Positions 22,780 to 33,789 of a stretch of DNA of 64,000 nucleotides are shown in pieces (position 1 is the first letter of the stretch; each line of letters begins with the position of its first letter). Where the stretch lies: assembly GCF_002575655.3 (NCBI RefSeq), contig NC_053041.3:373037054-373101053 (forward strand), given 5' to 3'. Position numbers and translations under genes: made by a program. The DNA comes from Aegilops tauschii subsp. strangulata. Its lineage: Eukaryota; Streptophyta; Magnoliopsida; Poales; Poaceae. Below the pieces are notes generated by a model. That model made no database searches. It was given only the letters and a program-made list of their open reading frames with translations, and had not been told where the DNA came from.

Positions 22780-22782
22780 AGA

Positions 22783-23771
22783 GGATGTAGTGTGGAACCC
22801 TAGAGGGAGATCTTTTCACACTTGGAGGGGGGAAGACAGCAAACAATGGAAGAACACAAGATGAACACTCAAATAGAAAAGGTCCAATCACACATCTGCT
22901 AAATCCACATGCACAAAGAGGAGATACAAGGATCCAAGTCCAACACAAGTAGGTGGAAAAGGGTAGCTACTTCATCCTGATCCTTGAAGGAGAGAGGTCT
23001 TGAATCCTAAATGGATCTTGCCACAAGGGGGTCTTGAATCCACTAGGGGATCTTCTCACATGGAGGTCTTGAACTCCATGGGAGTGGTAGTGGAGGAGAA
23101 AACTCAATCTCTAGATATGAGTTATCACTTAGCTAACCCTAAAACGTAGGTAGGAGATGAGTACATATAGTCTAGGGGAGTAAAGGTGTACATGGGCCTC
23201 GCCCGAGTCATGCATGCAGGCAAGGGCCGGACGATCTGGATGCCGGTCTCGATGATCCGGGCGGTTACCCCGATGGTCCGACTAGGTCGTTGTGGCTGGC
23301 TCGGATGTCCTGGACCTACTATGGACGTCTGGCTAGGTTTGGATGATCTGGGTAGAGTCCCAGATGAGCCAGCTTCGTCGAGGGGCACGCTATTGTCTTT
23401 GAGCACATTACCCGGATCGTCCGGAAGGAGGTCCGGCTCATCTAGGCTTGGTACAGATCGTCCGGATGGGGGCCTGGATCATCCGGGCAAGCTCTATCCT
23501 GCTCCCTTTCTTCTCCATCTTTGCGTTGTTCTCCCCCATTGTTCGGCCTTACTCCTTAGCTTCTCCATGCCTGGTTCATTGGTACTTAAGTACGCAAAGT
23601 GTCTCCGTTTGAGGTAGTAGCCATGTCTCATGTGATTCGAAAGGGACTTGAGTGAGGAGAGATGTCACCTCGGTCTCGATAGCTCTTGCACGTGCTCGTG
23701 TCATCGGTCCACTTGGCACTTGGGGATCCGAAGGTTGGTCCAGTGGGATGACCGTGGGATGCTCCGCATCA
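22783..23771 (-). repeat. 5' LTR of G1
   Basis: This 989-bp copy is paired with 2584-3558. Its outer (right) end is GCATCA and its inner end is GGATG where TGATG is expected. On the minus strand it encodes the same LTR peptide as the left copy (PSGPMTRARARAIET, FESHETWLLPQTE). Confidence 0.85.
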
Positions 23772-23833
23772 CTCTCACTAACATCCCTCATGTCTATTTT
23801 GGTGGCTAGGAGAACTAAGTTTTTCTTACCGTT
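23772..23833 (-). mobile_element. Middle scrap of old Gypsy copy G2
   Basis: This matches the G1 interior at about 21234-21297 (minus-strand KKNLVLLATKIDMRDV). The left 5 bases are the G1 target duplication and the right 5 (CCGTT, 23829-23833) are the G3 target duplication. Its frame continues into the G1 LTR, giving an accidental fusion frame at 23576-23845. Confidence 0.75.
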
Positions 23834-24281
23834 TGTCGGTGTCAAAAACGGCAGACCTCGGGGGAGGGGGTCCCGAGCTGTGATCTGAGATCGATGGGGA
23901 ACAAGGGACGATGAACATGGTGTTTACCCAGGTCTGGCCCTCTCGAAGAGGTAATACCTTACATCCTGCTTGATTGTATTGGATGTATAGTATGGTTACA
24001 CAGTAGATATACCTCGAGATCAGCATGAGCTAAACCCTAAGGTGATGAGGTGATGAACGTAGCTCTCACCCTAAAGACTACAACCCTCAGTTTATATAGA
24101 CACCAGTAGGGTTAGGGTTACCATAGATAGATTGCAATAAGGGAAAAAGAGATCTTGCCTATCCTTGACTTGGAGGGCACACCATGGCTTCATAGACCTC
24201 CTGTCGCTGTATGGCTTCACCAGTCTGGCCCATATTCGATGAGCCAGCTCCCCGAAGACCCCTTAGTCCATAACTCCCTCT
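23834..24281 (-). repeat. 3' LTR of G3
   Basis: This 448-bp LTR is a copy of 56259-56699. The last base differs from the expected CA end (CCCTCT versus CCCTCA). A purine-rich TTCGGGGGATAT on the minus strand directly adjoins it (24282-24293), the likely polypurine tract. Confidence 0.88.
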
Positions 24282-24715
24282 ATATCCCCCGAACTTGCCT
24301 CCAACGCCAAGGCTTGTGTCCGGCATCCGCTCACCCAACAATATTCGGCTTGCGAGGCGAGTTCTCCAGTGTGCTTGTTCATGTTCGGAGTCAAGCGATG
24401 TCCGAAATCCGAAACGACCATTTTACTTAGCCACGAAGGCAATAAATTGTTCAAGTGTAAACTGCACCTTCATCTGACAACTTTTTCTCGAAGAGTCGCA
24501 TTCAGCCATAACACCGAGCGGTTAGTATTTCTCGAAGCACGACTCGAGGCTGACGCCATGTTTGGCATGTCTCCTCAAGGTGGAGATCGTGCCCCGCCTT
24601 TCAGGGGATATGATCAATGATTTCGATTCCCCACCCCGCACATAACATTGCGAGCGTATCGGAAAGTCGAGAAGCCAACGACGTGAAAAAAGGGACTCTT
24701 GGCTTATTAATAGCC

Positions 24716-24721
24716 TATAAA
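24716..24721 (+). promoter_or_regulatory. TATA box for the G3 antisense gene
   Basis: CCTATAAAGG lies 121-126 bases before the ATG at 24842 on the plus strand, a typical plant TATA spacing to a leader and start codon. The stretch 24294-24715 has no recognisable gene. Confidence 0.6.
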
Positions 24722-24841
24722 GGGGAGCTACAATAGTCAACATCCCACGCCTTCTTCCATCTTCCGCTCACGCAGATCTTCCGGGCTCCAACGCCCCTTT
24801 TCTCTGCTTCCACAGCAAATCCCACTCCGTCCCCTTCAGCC

Positions 24842-26364
24842 ATGGCCGGATCCGGTGCCAACAGGAAGTGGGACGCCTCCATTGTCACAGATAGAGACAT
24901 CCTGGAGCTGAAGCTAGCCGGCTACCTGTCGGCCAACGTCGCCCATCAGGCCCCTGAAGCCGGCCAGATTGTCCCTATGCCCAGGCCGGGCGAAAGTTTT
25001 GTATTCCTCCCCATTTCCTTAGGGGGCTTGGATTTCCCCTGCACCCCTTCATGAGGGGGTTGATGTTGACGAGCTATATTTTCATGATCTAGCCCCCAAC
25101 TCCCTCCTTCACATCTCGTCCTTTATTATCTTCCGCGAGGCTCACCTCCGGGTCCGACCACACTTCGACCTATGGCTAAAGGTGTTCAATGTCAATCCCA
25201 AGGTGGTTGGTGGAGAACAAGCGGACTATGGCGGGGCCATGATCAGCAAACTGATGCGGGTCCCATGGTCGGAGGGCAAGTTCATCGACACTGTTAAGGT
25301 GTGGCAAAAGGAATGGTTCTACATCACCGAGCCAAGGGGAGCAGCCTGGGCGGCAACTCCCGCATTCAGGTCCGGACCCCCTACCAGGCTGGCCTCATGG
25401 ACCACCAAGAGCCTGGACTGGGGGTCTGCTGATGACTTGAAGGTGCTGCAGAAGTGCATCTTCAGCATAATGGGGACCGACGCGAAGCTGGTTAACATGA
25501 CCCAGATCATGCTCAAGTGTCGACTCCTCCCCTGTCAGGAGAGGGCCAAGCCAATGTGGGAGTATGACCCCGAAGATCCTGCCACCGTGCAACATCTTTT
25601 AGGCACGACCCACAAGAAAGTGTGGGGTCTGTTATTCAAACCGCAGAAGGATTGGGCGGTCGAGTGGGAGGACATCGGCCTTGACGCTGCGACCCCTCTG
25701 AAGAAGGTCTTCTTAACATGAGTTTGAATATTCCCACCGTATGATTTGATCCGAACCTCTTTATGTGGATTTTGCAGGGTTGGCTTGCCAAGACCGAGAA
25801 CATCAGCGGCCCAGCGCCGCTGCCAGAGGGCCCCCGATTCGAACAGCTAGGGAAGTTGTTGGTCATGGTACCATACAAGGCGCCTGACAAGAAGGGCAAG
25901 AAGACGGAGATGCCGGAAGCCAGGGAGGGCCTCTGTCGCAGGGCTCGTCCAGACAACCGATCCGAATACACTGCGGCCCTATCCGCACAGGAGGGGGCGA
26001 GGATGAGGACGAGGAGGAAAGCACCTCCTCGCACTCTAAGAAGAGGGCGGCGTCCAGCGACGCCGAGGAGGTTCAACCTTCTCCGGCCCCGAAGAGACAA
26101 TGCCGGCCTAAGCCGGTCCTATCCGATAGCTCGGACTCCGATGAGGAGTCTGAAGCGTCCGAAAAGGTTTCAGAGAGGGAACCTATGGTCAAGCCCCATG
26201 CGACCAGGTAGATATCGTAGCATTTTCAATTGCCTTATTCTTTAGTAGTCCCTGGTAGAACGTAGATTGATTGTTTTTTGGTGGTGCAGCCCTCCGCGTG
26301 GCCACCCCGCTGAGGAGACCTCGGAGGGGACGTACCCGCTCGCCGAATTGGCGGACAGTGAAAT
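24842..26364 (+). pseudogene. G3 antisense gene, 5' part (putative gypsy-type transposon domain)
   Basis: This starts MAGSGANRKWDASIVTDR. After a frameshift near 25045 it continues with FNVNPKVVGGEQADYGGAMI, VKVWQKEWFYITEPRGAAW and MLKCRLLPCQERAKPMWEYD, the PF04195-type domain also seen in T1. The first intron ends with the acceptor at 25776-25777. Exon 2 (25778-26207) has GWLAKTENISGPAPLPEGPR, then an acidic/basic nuclear-type region, with a frameshift near 26000. The second intron is 26208-26289, and exon 3 starts at 26290. The gene is then interrupted by A1 and resumes at 50676. Function is unknown. Confidence 0.8.
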
Positions 26365-26800
26365 ATTTTTGGAGTTTTAAGTTTTTCTAGAAGAAAGCAA
26401 ATTAAAGAAGGAAAAACAAAAATGGTAAAAACTATTTACACGAGAAAGCTCCCAACAAGCTAGAAGAAGAATCAAGAAATCTTTTTGGGTTTTCTTTTAA
26501 TATTGCATCTAATTAAACTAGGAAGAAAAACCGAAAAGAAGCAGGAAATATTTTTGTATTTTCTCAAAGTTTTTCAAACACACGAGAAGAAGGCGAGAAT
26601 ATAAATCTAGCATGGATGATACAATGAAAAAGTGTGGACGCCGACAACTGGAATAAAATGTGCGAACAATGAATGTAATTTCAGTGGAAATACATACTGT
26701 CCCAAGCTTAGGCTTTTGGCCTAACTTGGTAATCACCACTCGTAGTAACCCTCGGGTCCCAGTTGAAGTGTTGTGGAGCGGGCACCTGAGGGTCCCACTC

Positions 26801-27751
26801 CTAAGGTTCCTCCTCTGCTGCTGCCTGGGCGTTCCGGTAGGTAGTGATATCCTCTGGCATGATCCTGTATCCGCTCCTGGAAATAGGATCAAACAAAGCT
26901 AGTGAAAGCAACAAAATATTATCACAAGTGTTCTCACTAAAAATCAGGTTGTAGGCAACAAGAATGTCAGTGTCCTTGCTATCAGTAAACTGATGATCAG
27001 CCATAGCCTGGCGATCTAAGTTAACCTTGGGCATGCGATAGCCATGTTGGCAAATCTGAACGTTAAAGTGACTCGCTAAGCGAGTAGCATAAATACCACC
27101 ATGAATTTCACCCTTGGATCTATTAAGGTGCATGCGACATGCAATGATAGCCCCTAGGCTGTAGGTGTTGTTGCTGTATTGTGCACGGCATAAGATGGCG
27201 AAGTCCGGAGCACAAAGTGCGCCGACCTTCTCCCTAGAAATTAAGCACTTAGCAATGAACAAAGCAAAATAATGCCCAGAAGTAAACTTCAAACTAGTGG
27301 CGGTGACACCCGACACCCCTCTCTCATCCCCCACTGACAGAGTGCGGTAAAAACCATCAAACGCTGCGGGCCTAGGCTCTCTTAAATCCCCGTCAGAAGG
27401 GATCAAGCATATGTCACAAAATTCAGTAAGTGGTATCTGACGGGTTTCAACATATAAATTAAACTGCACTTCAGGAGGATCATTCCTACTTATGAAATGA
27501 AAACTTTGCACAAATGAATTTGTGAGGAGATGATACTGTTCACACTCAGCTGTGATGAAGTTCGTGAGGCCGGCATTAGCAGCAAATTGTGCAAACTCTT
27601 GACGGATTCCGGCTCCATCCATGAATGGGTTGCGCGGCCATTCGCACGGCCGTACCTCCGCCATTCTCCGGGTGCGGAGGTCATTTTCCGACGACTCCCT
27701 AGTAACTCCCTTGGAATTCTTCTTGGAAGCGAACTTCCTAAAGAAACTCAT
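26801..27751 (-). CDS. ATHILA ORF-1-type protein of A1
   Basis: This is an uninterrupted 316-codon frame starting MSFFRKFASKKNSKG. It resembles the ATHILA ORF-1 family (Pfam PF03078) found in plant Athila retrotransposons. Recognisable blocks are PRNPFMDGAGIRQEFAQFA, ECEQYHLLTNSFVQSF, GVSGVTATSLKFTSGHYFALF, YSLGAIIACRMHLNRSKG and SRSGYRIMPEDI. The N-terminus is basic. There is no signal peptide or membrane segment, so I do not call it an envelope protein. It sits downstream of protease, where a complete Athila would have reverse transcriptase and integrase in between. Function is unknown. The open frame in an otherwise broken element is notable. Confidence 0.8.
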   Translation of the reverse strand: MSFFRKFASKKNSKGVTRESSENDLRTRRMAEVRPCEWPRNPFMDGAGIRQEFAQFAANAGLTNFITAECEQYHLLTNSFVQSFHFISRNDPPEVQFNLYVETRQIPLTEFCDICLIPSDGDLREPRPAAFDGFYRTLSVGDERGVSGVTATSLKFTSGHYFALFIAKCLISREKVGALCAPDFAILCRAQYSNNTYSLGAIIACRMHLNRSKGEIHGGIYATRLASHFNVQICQHGYRMPKVNLDRQAMADHQFTDSKDTDILVAYNLIFSENTCDNILLLSLALFDPISRSGYRIMPEDITTYRNAQAAAEEEP

Positions 27752-28540
27752 CTTTTTCCTATGAAAAAATTCTGAAATTTTTAGTGCACAAAATTTTTCT
27801 CAACAAAAATTCACAAGATTGATAGAAACTACTCATAGGGATGCATAGAGGCCATAACAAGCATTCAAACTACTTACAACTCTAAGAATTCAACATGCAA
27901 GCTCAACTACATCAGCACCAAGAGTAGCTAATTATTCAAAATATAAACCACTAAAGCAAAAATTAATTGGACCAATGGAGGAGTCACATACCAAGTAGCA
28001 ATCCCCCAAAACAGTTTCGGAAACGGAGCTTCGAGCAAAGAGATCGAAATCCGCGGGTTTGAGAGCAAGAACACGAGAGAGAGAGAGAGAGCAATGGTGA
28101 TTTTTTTCTGGAGGTAGGTGATGACATGGGGTAAAGAGATAAGTGAGGGGGCCCACGTGGGGACCACAACCCACCAGGGCGCGCTTGGGGCTGCTGACGC
28201 GCCCAGGTTGGTTGTGCCCACCTGGTGCACCCCCCTGTGATGTTATTTGCATCATAAATTCAGAAATATTCAAAAAAATCATATCAAATTTTCAGGGCAT
28301 TCTGAGAACTTTTATTTTTGGGTCATTTTTTTATTGCACGGGAAATTCAGAAAACAGATAAAACATGGCATTTTATTTTATTTAACTAAGAAAAACTGAA
28401 AATAAAAGTAAGGACAGAAGGTAGTGCCTACTAAATTCATCAACTTCATACCTCGCAAAAGTGATCCATTAATAAGGTTGATCAAGTCTTATTAACAACC
28501 ACCTTCGATTAGCATGAAACCGAAGAACTTTCGTAAAACA
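27752..28540. other. Non-coding interior of A1
   Basis: No gene is seen. It contains a (GA) run at 28078-28091 and an LTR-like GC-rich stretch (28150-28240) with GCGCGCTTGG and GTGCCCACCTGGTG. The pol genes would be expected about here but are absent. Confidence 0.6.
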
Positions 28541-29307
28541 CTAAGTTACCTTAATGGGGATATGAATGTCCCCAACAATAAGCATTTCATATTTCTTTTT
28601 GGCAGTAGGAAGAGGTAGTTGAAAACTTCCAATGGTGATTGTCAGAGATTTTTCAATAACAATAATACCATTCACTTGGAATTGTTTCTTCGGAAAGTGC
28701 ACCGTATGCTCATTACCATTGATATGAAAAGTGACCTTGCTTTTATTGCAATCAATAACAGCCCCTGCAGTATTCAAAAAGGGTCTACCAAGGATAATCG
28801 ACATGTTGTCGTCCTTGGGCATCTCAAGTATAACAAAGTCTGTTAAGATACTAACATTTGCAATGACAACGGGTACATCCTCACAAATACCTATAGGTAT
28901 GGCAGTTGATTTGTCAGCCATTTACAAAGATATTTTAGTAGGTGTGAGTTTATTCAAATCAAGTCTTTTATATAAAGAGAAAGGCATAACACTAACACCA
29001 GCTCCTAAATCACACAAAGCAGTTTTCACATAATTTCTTTTGATGGAGCAAGGTATAGTTGGTATTCCCGGACCTCCAAGCTTTTAGGTACTCCATCCTT
29101 AAAATAATGATTAGCAAGCATGGTGGATATTTCAGCTTCTGGTATTTTTCTCTTGTTGGTGATGATGTCTTTCATGTACTTTGCATAAGGGGCCATTTTT
29201 AAGATATCAGTCAAACGAGTGCGCAAAAAGACTGACCTAATCATTTCAGCAAAGCGTTCAAATTCTTCATCATCTTTCTTCTTAGTTGATTTAGGTGGAA
29301 AGGGCAT
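28541..29307 (-). pseudogene. A1 protease region (Athila type)
   Basis: The minus strand has a linker with FERFAEMIRSVFLRTRLTDI and YAKYMKDIITNKRKIPEAE, a frame change near 29030, then the active-site block CDLGAGVSVMPFSLYKRL (about 29015-28965). An in-frame TAA precedes the last part, which has EMPKDDNMSIILGRPFLNTA, the usual C-terminal retropepsin motif. Plant Athila proteases often have DLGAS at the active site; here it is DLGAG. One stop and one frameshift break it. Confidence 0.82.
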
Positions 29308-29435
29308 AGGTTTTTGAACCCATGGTTCTCTTTCCTTACCATGTTTTCTAGCAACAAAGTCTCTTCTATCATATCTTTTATTCTTGGGTTTTGGGTTATC
29401 AAGATCAACAACTAGTTCTATTTCAACATCATTAT

Positions 29436-31226
29436 CTATTTACTTATTATTTGTTTGAGTGTCTTCATGAACCTCATCATTATATTTTCATTATCAGAAG
29501 GTGAGTGTTCATTACCAGATTGAGTTTTAGCATCAGAAATAGAAACATCATTATCATTATCAGGAGGTTTTTCTATTTCAGGTTCACTAGAGGCATGCAA
29601 AGTCCTATCATTTTTGTTTTTCTCTTTAGAAGGACTAGGTGCATCAGTGTTAAGTCTTTGAGAGTCTTTTTCAATTCTTTTTGGGTGTCCCTCGGGGTAA
29701 AGTGGTTCCTGAGTCATTCTACCTCCTCTAGTCATTACTCTAACAGCATGATCATTGATATTATTATTCATTTCATCAAGCAATTCTCTTTGAGATTTAG
29801 CAACTTGTTCTAGTTGAGTTTGAACCATAGAGGCATGCTTTCCTACACCTCTAACATCATGGGTAATTCTAAATAACAAGTCACTCAAGCGAGCAATCAT
29901 ATCGGAATTGTATTTCAATTGTTTCATAACATTTGCATTGAAGTGATCTTGCTTTCTAATGTAATTATCAAACTCATAAAGGCATTGACTAGGATGCATA
30001 TTGTAAGGATTATCATTGTCATTGAATTTCATTAAAGAATTTACCTCTACCACCTTGGGTGGTGTTGTATCAAGCCCATGTATTTCTTCAATAGGAGGTA
30101 AATTTTTGACATCCTCGACTTTAATACCTTTTTCCTTCATAGATTTCTTTGCCTCTTGCATATCTTCAGGACTGAGATATAAGATACCCCTCTTCTTTGG
30201 AGTAGGTTTAAGGGGTGGTTCGCGAAGAGTCCAATCATCATAATTTTTCAATATGTTATTCAATAATTCTTCAGCTTGTTCAACAGTTCGTTCCCTGAAA
30301 ACACAACTAGCACAACTATCTAGGAAATACCTAGAAGCATCGGTTAGTCCATTATAGAAGACATCAGGTATTTCATTTTTCTTAAGAGGATGATCAGGCA
30401 AAGCATTCAGAAAATGGAGACGCCTCCCCCAAGCTTGTGGGAGACTCTCTTCTTCAATTTTCACAAAGTTAAATATTTCCTGTAAGGCAGCTTGTTTCTT
30501 ATGAGCAGGAAAATATTTTTCAGAGAAATAGTAAATCATATCCTGGGGACTACGCACACAACCAGGAGCAAGAGTATTATACCAAGTCTTAGCATCACCC
30601 TTTAATGAGAATGGAAATAATTTGAGAATATAATAGTAGCGAATATTCTCATCATGAGCAAAAAGGGTGGCTATCTCATTCAGCTTAGTAAGGTGTGCCA
30701 CAACAGTTTCAGTTTCTTGACCATGGAAAGGATCATATTCAACCAAAGTAATTAACTCTGGGTCCACAGAGAATTCATAATCCTTATCATCTACAAAGAT
30801 AGGTGAACTAGCAAACTTAGGATCACATTTAATTCTAGCATTCAAAGATTTTTCTTCCAGTTTACATAATAATTTCTTTAGGTCATCCCTATCATTGCAA
30901 GCAAGAAAGTCTCTAGTTGTCTCCTCATACATAACACAACCTTCCGGTATTTTAGGATATTCATATCTAGGAGGACTAGGTCTAATGGGTGTTTCAAGAT
31001 TTTCAGTTTCAAGCTCTTCATCAGTTTCAGCAATTTCATCAGTTTCAGCATTCTCAAAAGCTTTAGTTCTAGCAAGTTGTTCATCAAGAAATCCACCTAG
31101 TGGCACATTATCATCAAGCAAGGTACTAGCATCATCATGAGTATCAATCATAGCAGAAGTAGTATCATCAGTGACTTGCGACATAATAGGATTAATAACA
31201 TGTGGTGGTGTTGCAAGTCTACTCAA
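29436..31226 (-). CDS. A1 gag (Athila type)
   Basis: This is an uninterrupted 596-codon frame. Residues about 190-340 form a retrotransposon gag capsid domain (FSLKGDAKTWYNTLAPG, EKYFPAHKKQAALQEIFNF, LPQAWGRRLHFLNALPDHP, DVFYNGLTDASRYFLDSCA). The C-terminal third is charged, with a Met-Thr-Arg-Gly-Gly motif near residue 500. No CCHC knuckle is visible. The chosen start gives MSRLATPPHVINPIMSQ, but a frame break just upstream (31230-31390) suggests the original start was further out. Capsid protein of this kind packages element RNA. It remains open although A1 has no reverse transcriptase or integrase. Confidence 0.82.
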   Translation of the reverse strand: MSRLATPPHVINPIMSQVTDDTTSAMIDTHDDASTLLDDNVPLGGFLDEQLARTKAFENAETDEIAETDEELETENLETPIRPSPPRYEYPKIPEGCVMYEETTRDFLACNDRDDLKKLLCKLEEKSLNARIKCDPKFASSPIFVDDKDYEFSVDPELITLVEYDPFHGQETETVVAHLTKLNEIATLFAHDENIRYYYILKLFPFSLKGDAKTWYNTLAPGCVRSPQDMIYYFSEKYFPAHKKQAALQEIFNFVKIEEESLPQAWGRRLHFLNALPDHPLKKNEIPDVFYNGLTDASRYFLDSCASCVFRERTVEQAEELLNNILKNYDDWTLREPPLKPTPKKRGILYLSPEDMQEAKKSMKEKGIKVEDVKNLPPIEEIHGLDTTPPKVVEVNSLMKFNDNDNPYNMHPSQCLYEFDNYIRKQDHFNANVMKQLKYNSDMIARLSDLLFRITHDVRGVGKHASMVQTQLEQVAKSQRELLDEMNNNINDHAVRVMTRGGRMTQEPLYPEGHPKRIEKDSQRLNTDAPSPSKEKNKNDRTLHASSEPEIEKPPDNDNDVSISDAKTQSGNEHSPSDNENIMMRFMKTLKQIISK

Positions 31227-31366
31227 AACAGAAGGTAAATCAAGTGCAGAGTGTGATGGCAGTTCCTTACCCCCCTCGTCCTAGAGGGAACGGTCTTGGT
31301 TTTAGTATCCTTCAGATTCTTCATAATGATAAATTGATAAAAATGTGACTCGACAAATATAGCTAT

Positions 31367-31386
31367 GCTCCCCGGCAACGCCGCCA
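31367..31386 (-). promoter_or_regulatory. Primer-binding site of A1
   Basis: The minus strand reads TGGCGGCGTTGCCGGGGAGC, the standard Athila-type primer site (TGGCGCCGTTGCCGGGG in E) with one change. It lies 11 bases inside the LTR. Confidence 0.8.
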
Positions 31387-31397
31387 GAAAAAGGTCT

Positions 31398-32804
31398 TGA
31401 TAACCCACAAGTATAGGCGATCGCCACAATTTTCGAGGGTAGAGTATTCAACCCAAATTTATTGATTCGACACAAGGGGAGCCAAAGAATATTTGCAAGT
31501 ATTAGCAGCTGAGTTGTCAATTCAACCACACCTAGAGATTAATTATCTATAGCAAAGTGATCAGTAGCAAAGTAGTATGATAATTTTGATAGTAGTAGCA
31601 ACAACAATAGTAACAGTAATAGTGACAGCAATGATTTTGTAGCAAGTGTAATAGTAACGATAGTAGTAGTGACTTAGCAAGAACAATATAAGAGAAATTT
31701 GTCGGCATTGGATCGGTGGATCGTTGGATGATATTCATCATATAATAGTCATAACCTAGGGCGATACGACACTAGCTCCAATTCATAAATATAACGTAGG
31801 CATGTATTCCGTAAATAGTCATACATGCTTATGGAAAGAACTTGCATGGCATCTTTTTTCCTACCCTCCCGTGGCAGCGGGGTCCAATTGGAAACTAAGG
31901 GATATTAAGGCCTCCTTTTGATAGAGAACTGGAACAAAGCATTAACACATAGTGAAGACATGAACTCCTCAAACTACGGTCATCACCGGAAACTATCCCG
32001 ACTATTGTCACTCTGGGGTTTGCGGATCATAACATGTAATAGGTGAATATAACTTGCAAGATCGGATCTAGAACATTGATATAACGGTGATAACATAAAT
32101 GGTCTAGATCTGAAATCATGGCACCCAGGCCCAAAGTGACAAGCATTAAGCATGGCAAGTCATATCAACATCAATCTCAGAACATAGTGGATACTAGGGA
32201 TCAAGCCCTAACAAAACTAACTCGATTACATGATGAATCTCATCCAACTCCTCACCGACCAGCGAGCCTACAAAGGAATTACTCACTCCCGATGGGGAGC
32301 ATCATGGAATTGGCGATGGAGAAGGGCTGGTGATGACGAAGATCGAAGACCCCCCTCTCTGGAGCCCCAAACAGACTCCAGATCTGGCCTCCCGAGGAAG
32401 AACAGGAGGTGGCGGCGGCTCCGTCTTGAGAAACGCGATAATTCTTTCTCCCTGATTTTTTCTAGAAAAATAGGTATTTATAGAGTTGGATTCAGGGTCT
32501 GCGGGGCCACCAGGTGGGCACAACCCACCTGGGCGTGCCAGGAGGGGGGCGCCCTAGTGGGTTCTGCTCACCCAGGGGCCCCCCTCCGGTGCTTCTTGGC
32601 TCCAGTAATTCTCTTTTATTATATAAAAAATCCTCGCAAAGTTTCCTTCCAATCCGAGAACTTTTATTTCTGCACAAAAACAACAGCATGGTAGTTGTAC
32701 TGAAAACATCGTCAATCCAGGTTAGTTTCATCCAAATCAGGCAAATTAGAGTCCAAAAGAAGAGGAAAAGCGTTAGCAAAAGTAGATACGACGGAGACGT
32801 ATCA
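31398..32804 (-). repeat. LTR of A1, shared by two half-elements
   Basis: This 1407-bp LTR reads on the minus strand from TGATACGTCTCCGTCG at 32804 to GGGTTATCA at 31398. A primer site lies to the left, as for a 5' LTR. On the right is CCCCAAGCTTAAACC, the polypurine-type sequence expected beside a 3' LTR. Confidence 0.85.
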
Positions 32805-33789
32805 ACTTCCCCAAGCTTAAACCTTTGCTTGTCCTCAAGCAATTTAGTTGATAAACTGAAAGTGAAAAAGAAAAACTTTTACGAACTCTTTTGCTCTTGT
32901 TTTCATAAATAAGCTTAAGTAGCACCCAGGTTTTCACGCAAGATCATGACTAACCATGTCGACAGTAACTCTTAAAAATTATATTAACTCATATCAATGG
33001 CATAATCAACTAGCGAGCAATAATAAGATATCTCAAATAGCAACACTTGGCCAAAGCAACAATGATATAATATGACAATAGTGGTATCTCGCTAGCCCTT
33101 TCCGAGACCGCAAAACAAAAATGCAGAGCACCTCCAAAGTTTAAGCAACGACTAAACATTGTAATTCATGGTAGAAAAGACCCGGTCATGATGCACCCAA
33201 CATTAGCTACACCCAATGCATGAGGATGACAATAGTGCTCTCAGGATCTGGCGCTTATTTGAGATGGTGATGACACAACAAAAAAGTAAATAGATAGTCC
33301 CTTCGCAGAGGGAAGTAGTGATTTGCAGCGGTGCCAGAGCTCAAATTTTAAAACAGAGGTAAATGAAATTTTGAGAAATGCACCCTTATTATTTACTTCG
33401 CGACCATTAGTTATCGGTATCTTCCATGCTAAACACATTAGTGGCGGTTCCCAAGCGATAAAAAGTAAAGGTTTACTCCCCCTCCACCAACAAACACACT
33501 CCACGGCTAACCGAATCTATGGATACCGTCCATACCAATATCAGTCCTGGGTGAGTTTTGTTTAATTATTTGCAATTTGATTTCGGGACTGGGAATCCCT
33601 ATTACCACCCCTCTCGTGCAAGGACGAGTGAATAAACACTCATCATGAGAATAACCCGCTTAGCATGGAAGATATTGACTACCTCCTATCGCTCCATGAA
33701 CAATCCAGACACACACAAAAGGATATTTATTTGAAGTATTTAGAGGTGGCACATGCAAATTTACTTAGAATGACAGGGTGATATCGCAT
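32805..33789 (-). other. 3' untranslated region of A1, left of E
   Basis: The minus strand has the polypurine-type AAGCTTGGGGAAGT next to the LTR and no coding sequence. It continues after E at 49437. Its last five bases CGCAT (33785-33789) are E's target duplication. Confidence 0.7.

Larger units (their letters stand above)
2584..23771 (-). mobile_element. Gypsy element G1 (chromovirus, CRM-like), split by two insertions
   Basis: This is a Ty3/Gypsy element on the minus strand with LTRs at 2584-3558 (3') and 22783-23771 (5'). The LTR ends are TGATG...CATCA, with one base changed at the inner end of the right copy. The flanks CTCTT and CTCTC form an imperfect 5-bp target duplication. Without the solo LTR (3679-5371) and T1 (7324-20623) it is about 6.2 kb, short because most of gag is missing. 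Recognisable parts on the minus strand are a gag scrap, a CCHC knuckle, protease, reverse transcriptase, RNase H, integrase, and a C-terminal extension that enters the LTR. TGATG/CATCA termini and pol running into the LTR are traits I associate with CRM chromoviruses. The clade call is an inference. Confidence 0.85.

Noticed and set aside
24842..26364. G3 plus-strand gene as a host gene interrupted by transposons
   Set aside because: It lies between the two G3 LTRs, and T1 has a homologous gene at the same place and orientation, so it belongs to the element.
26801..27751. ATHILA ORF of A1 as an envelope protein
   Set aside because: No signal peptide, membrane segment or cleavage site is visible; it resembles the ATHILA ORF-1 family instead.
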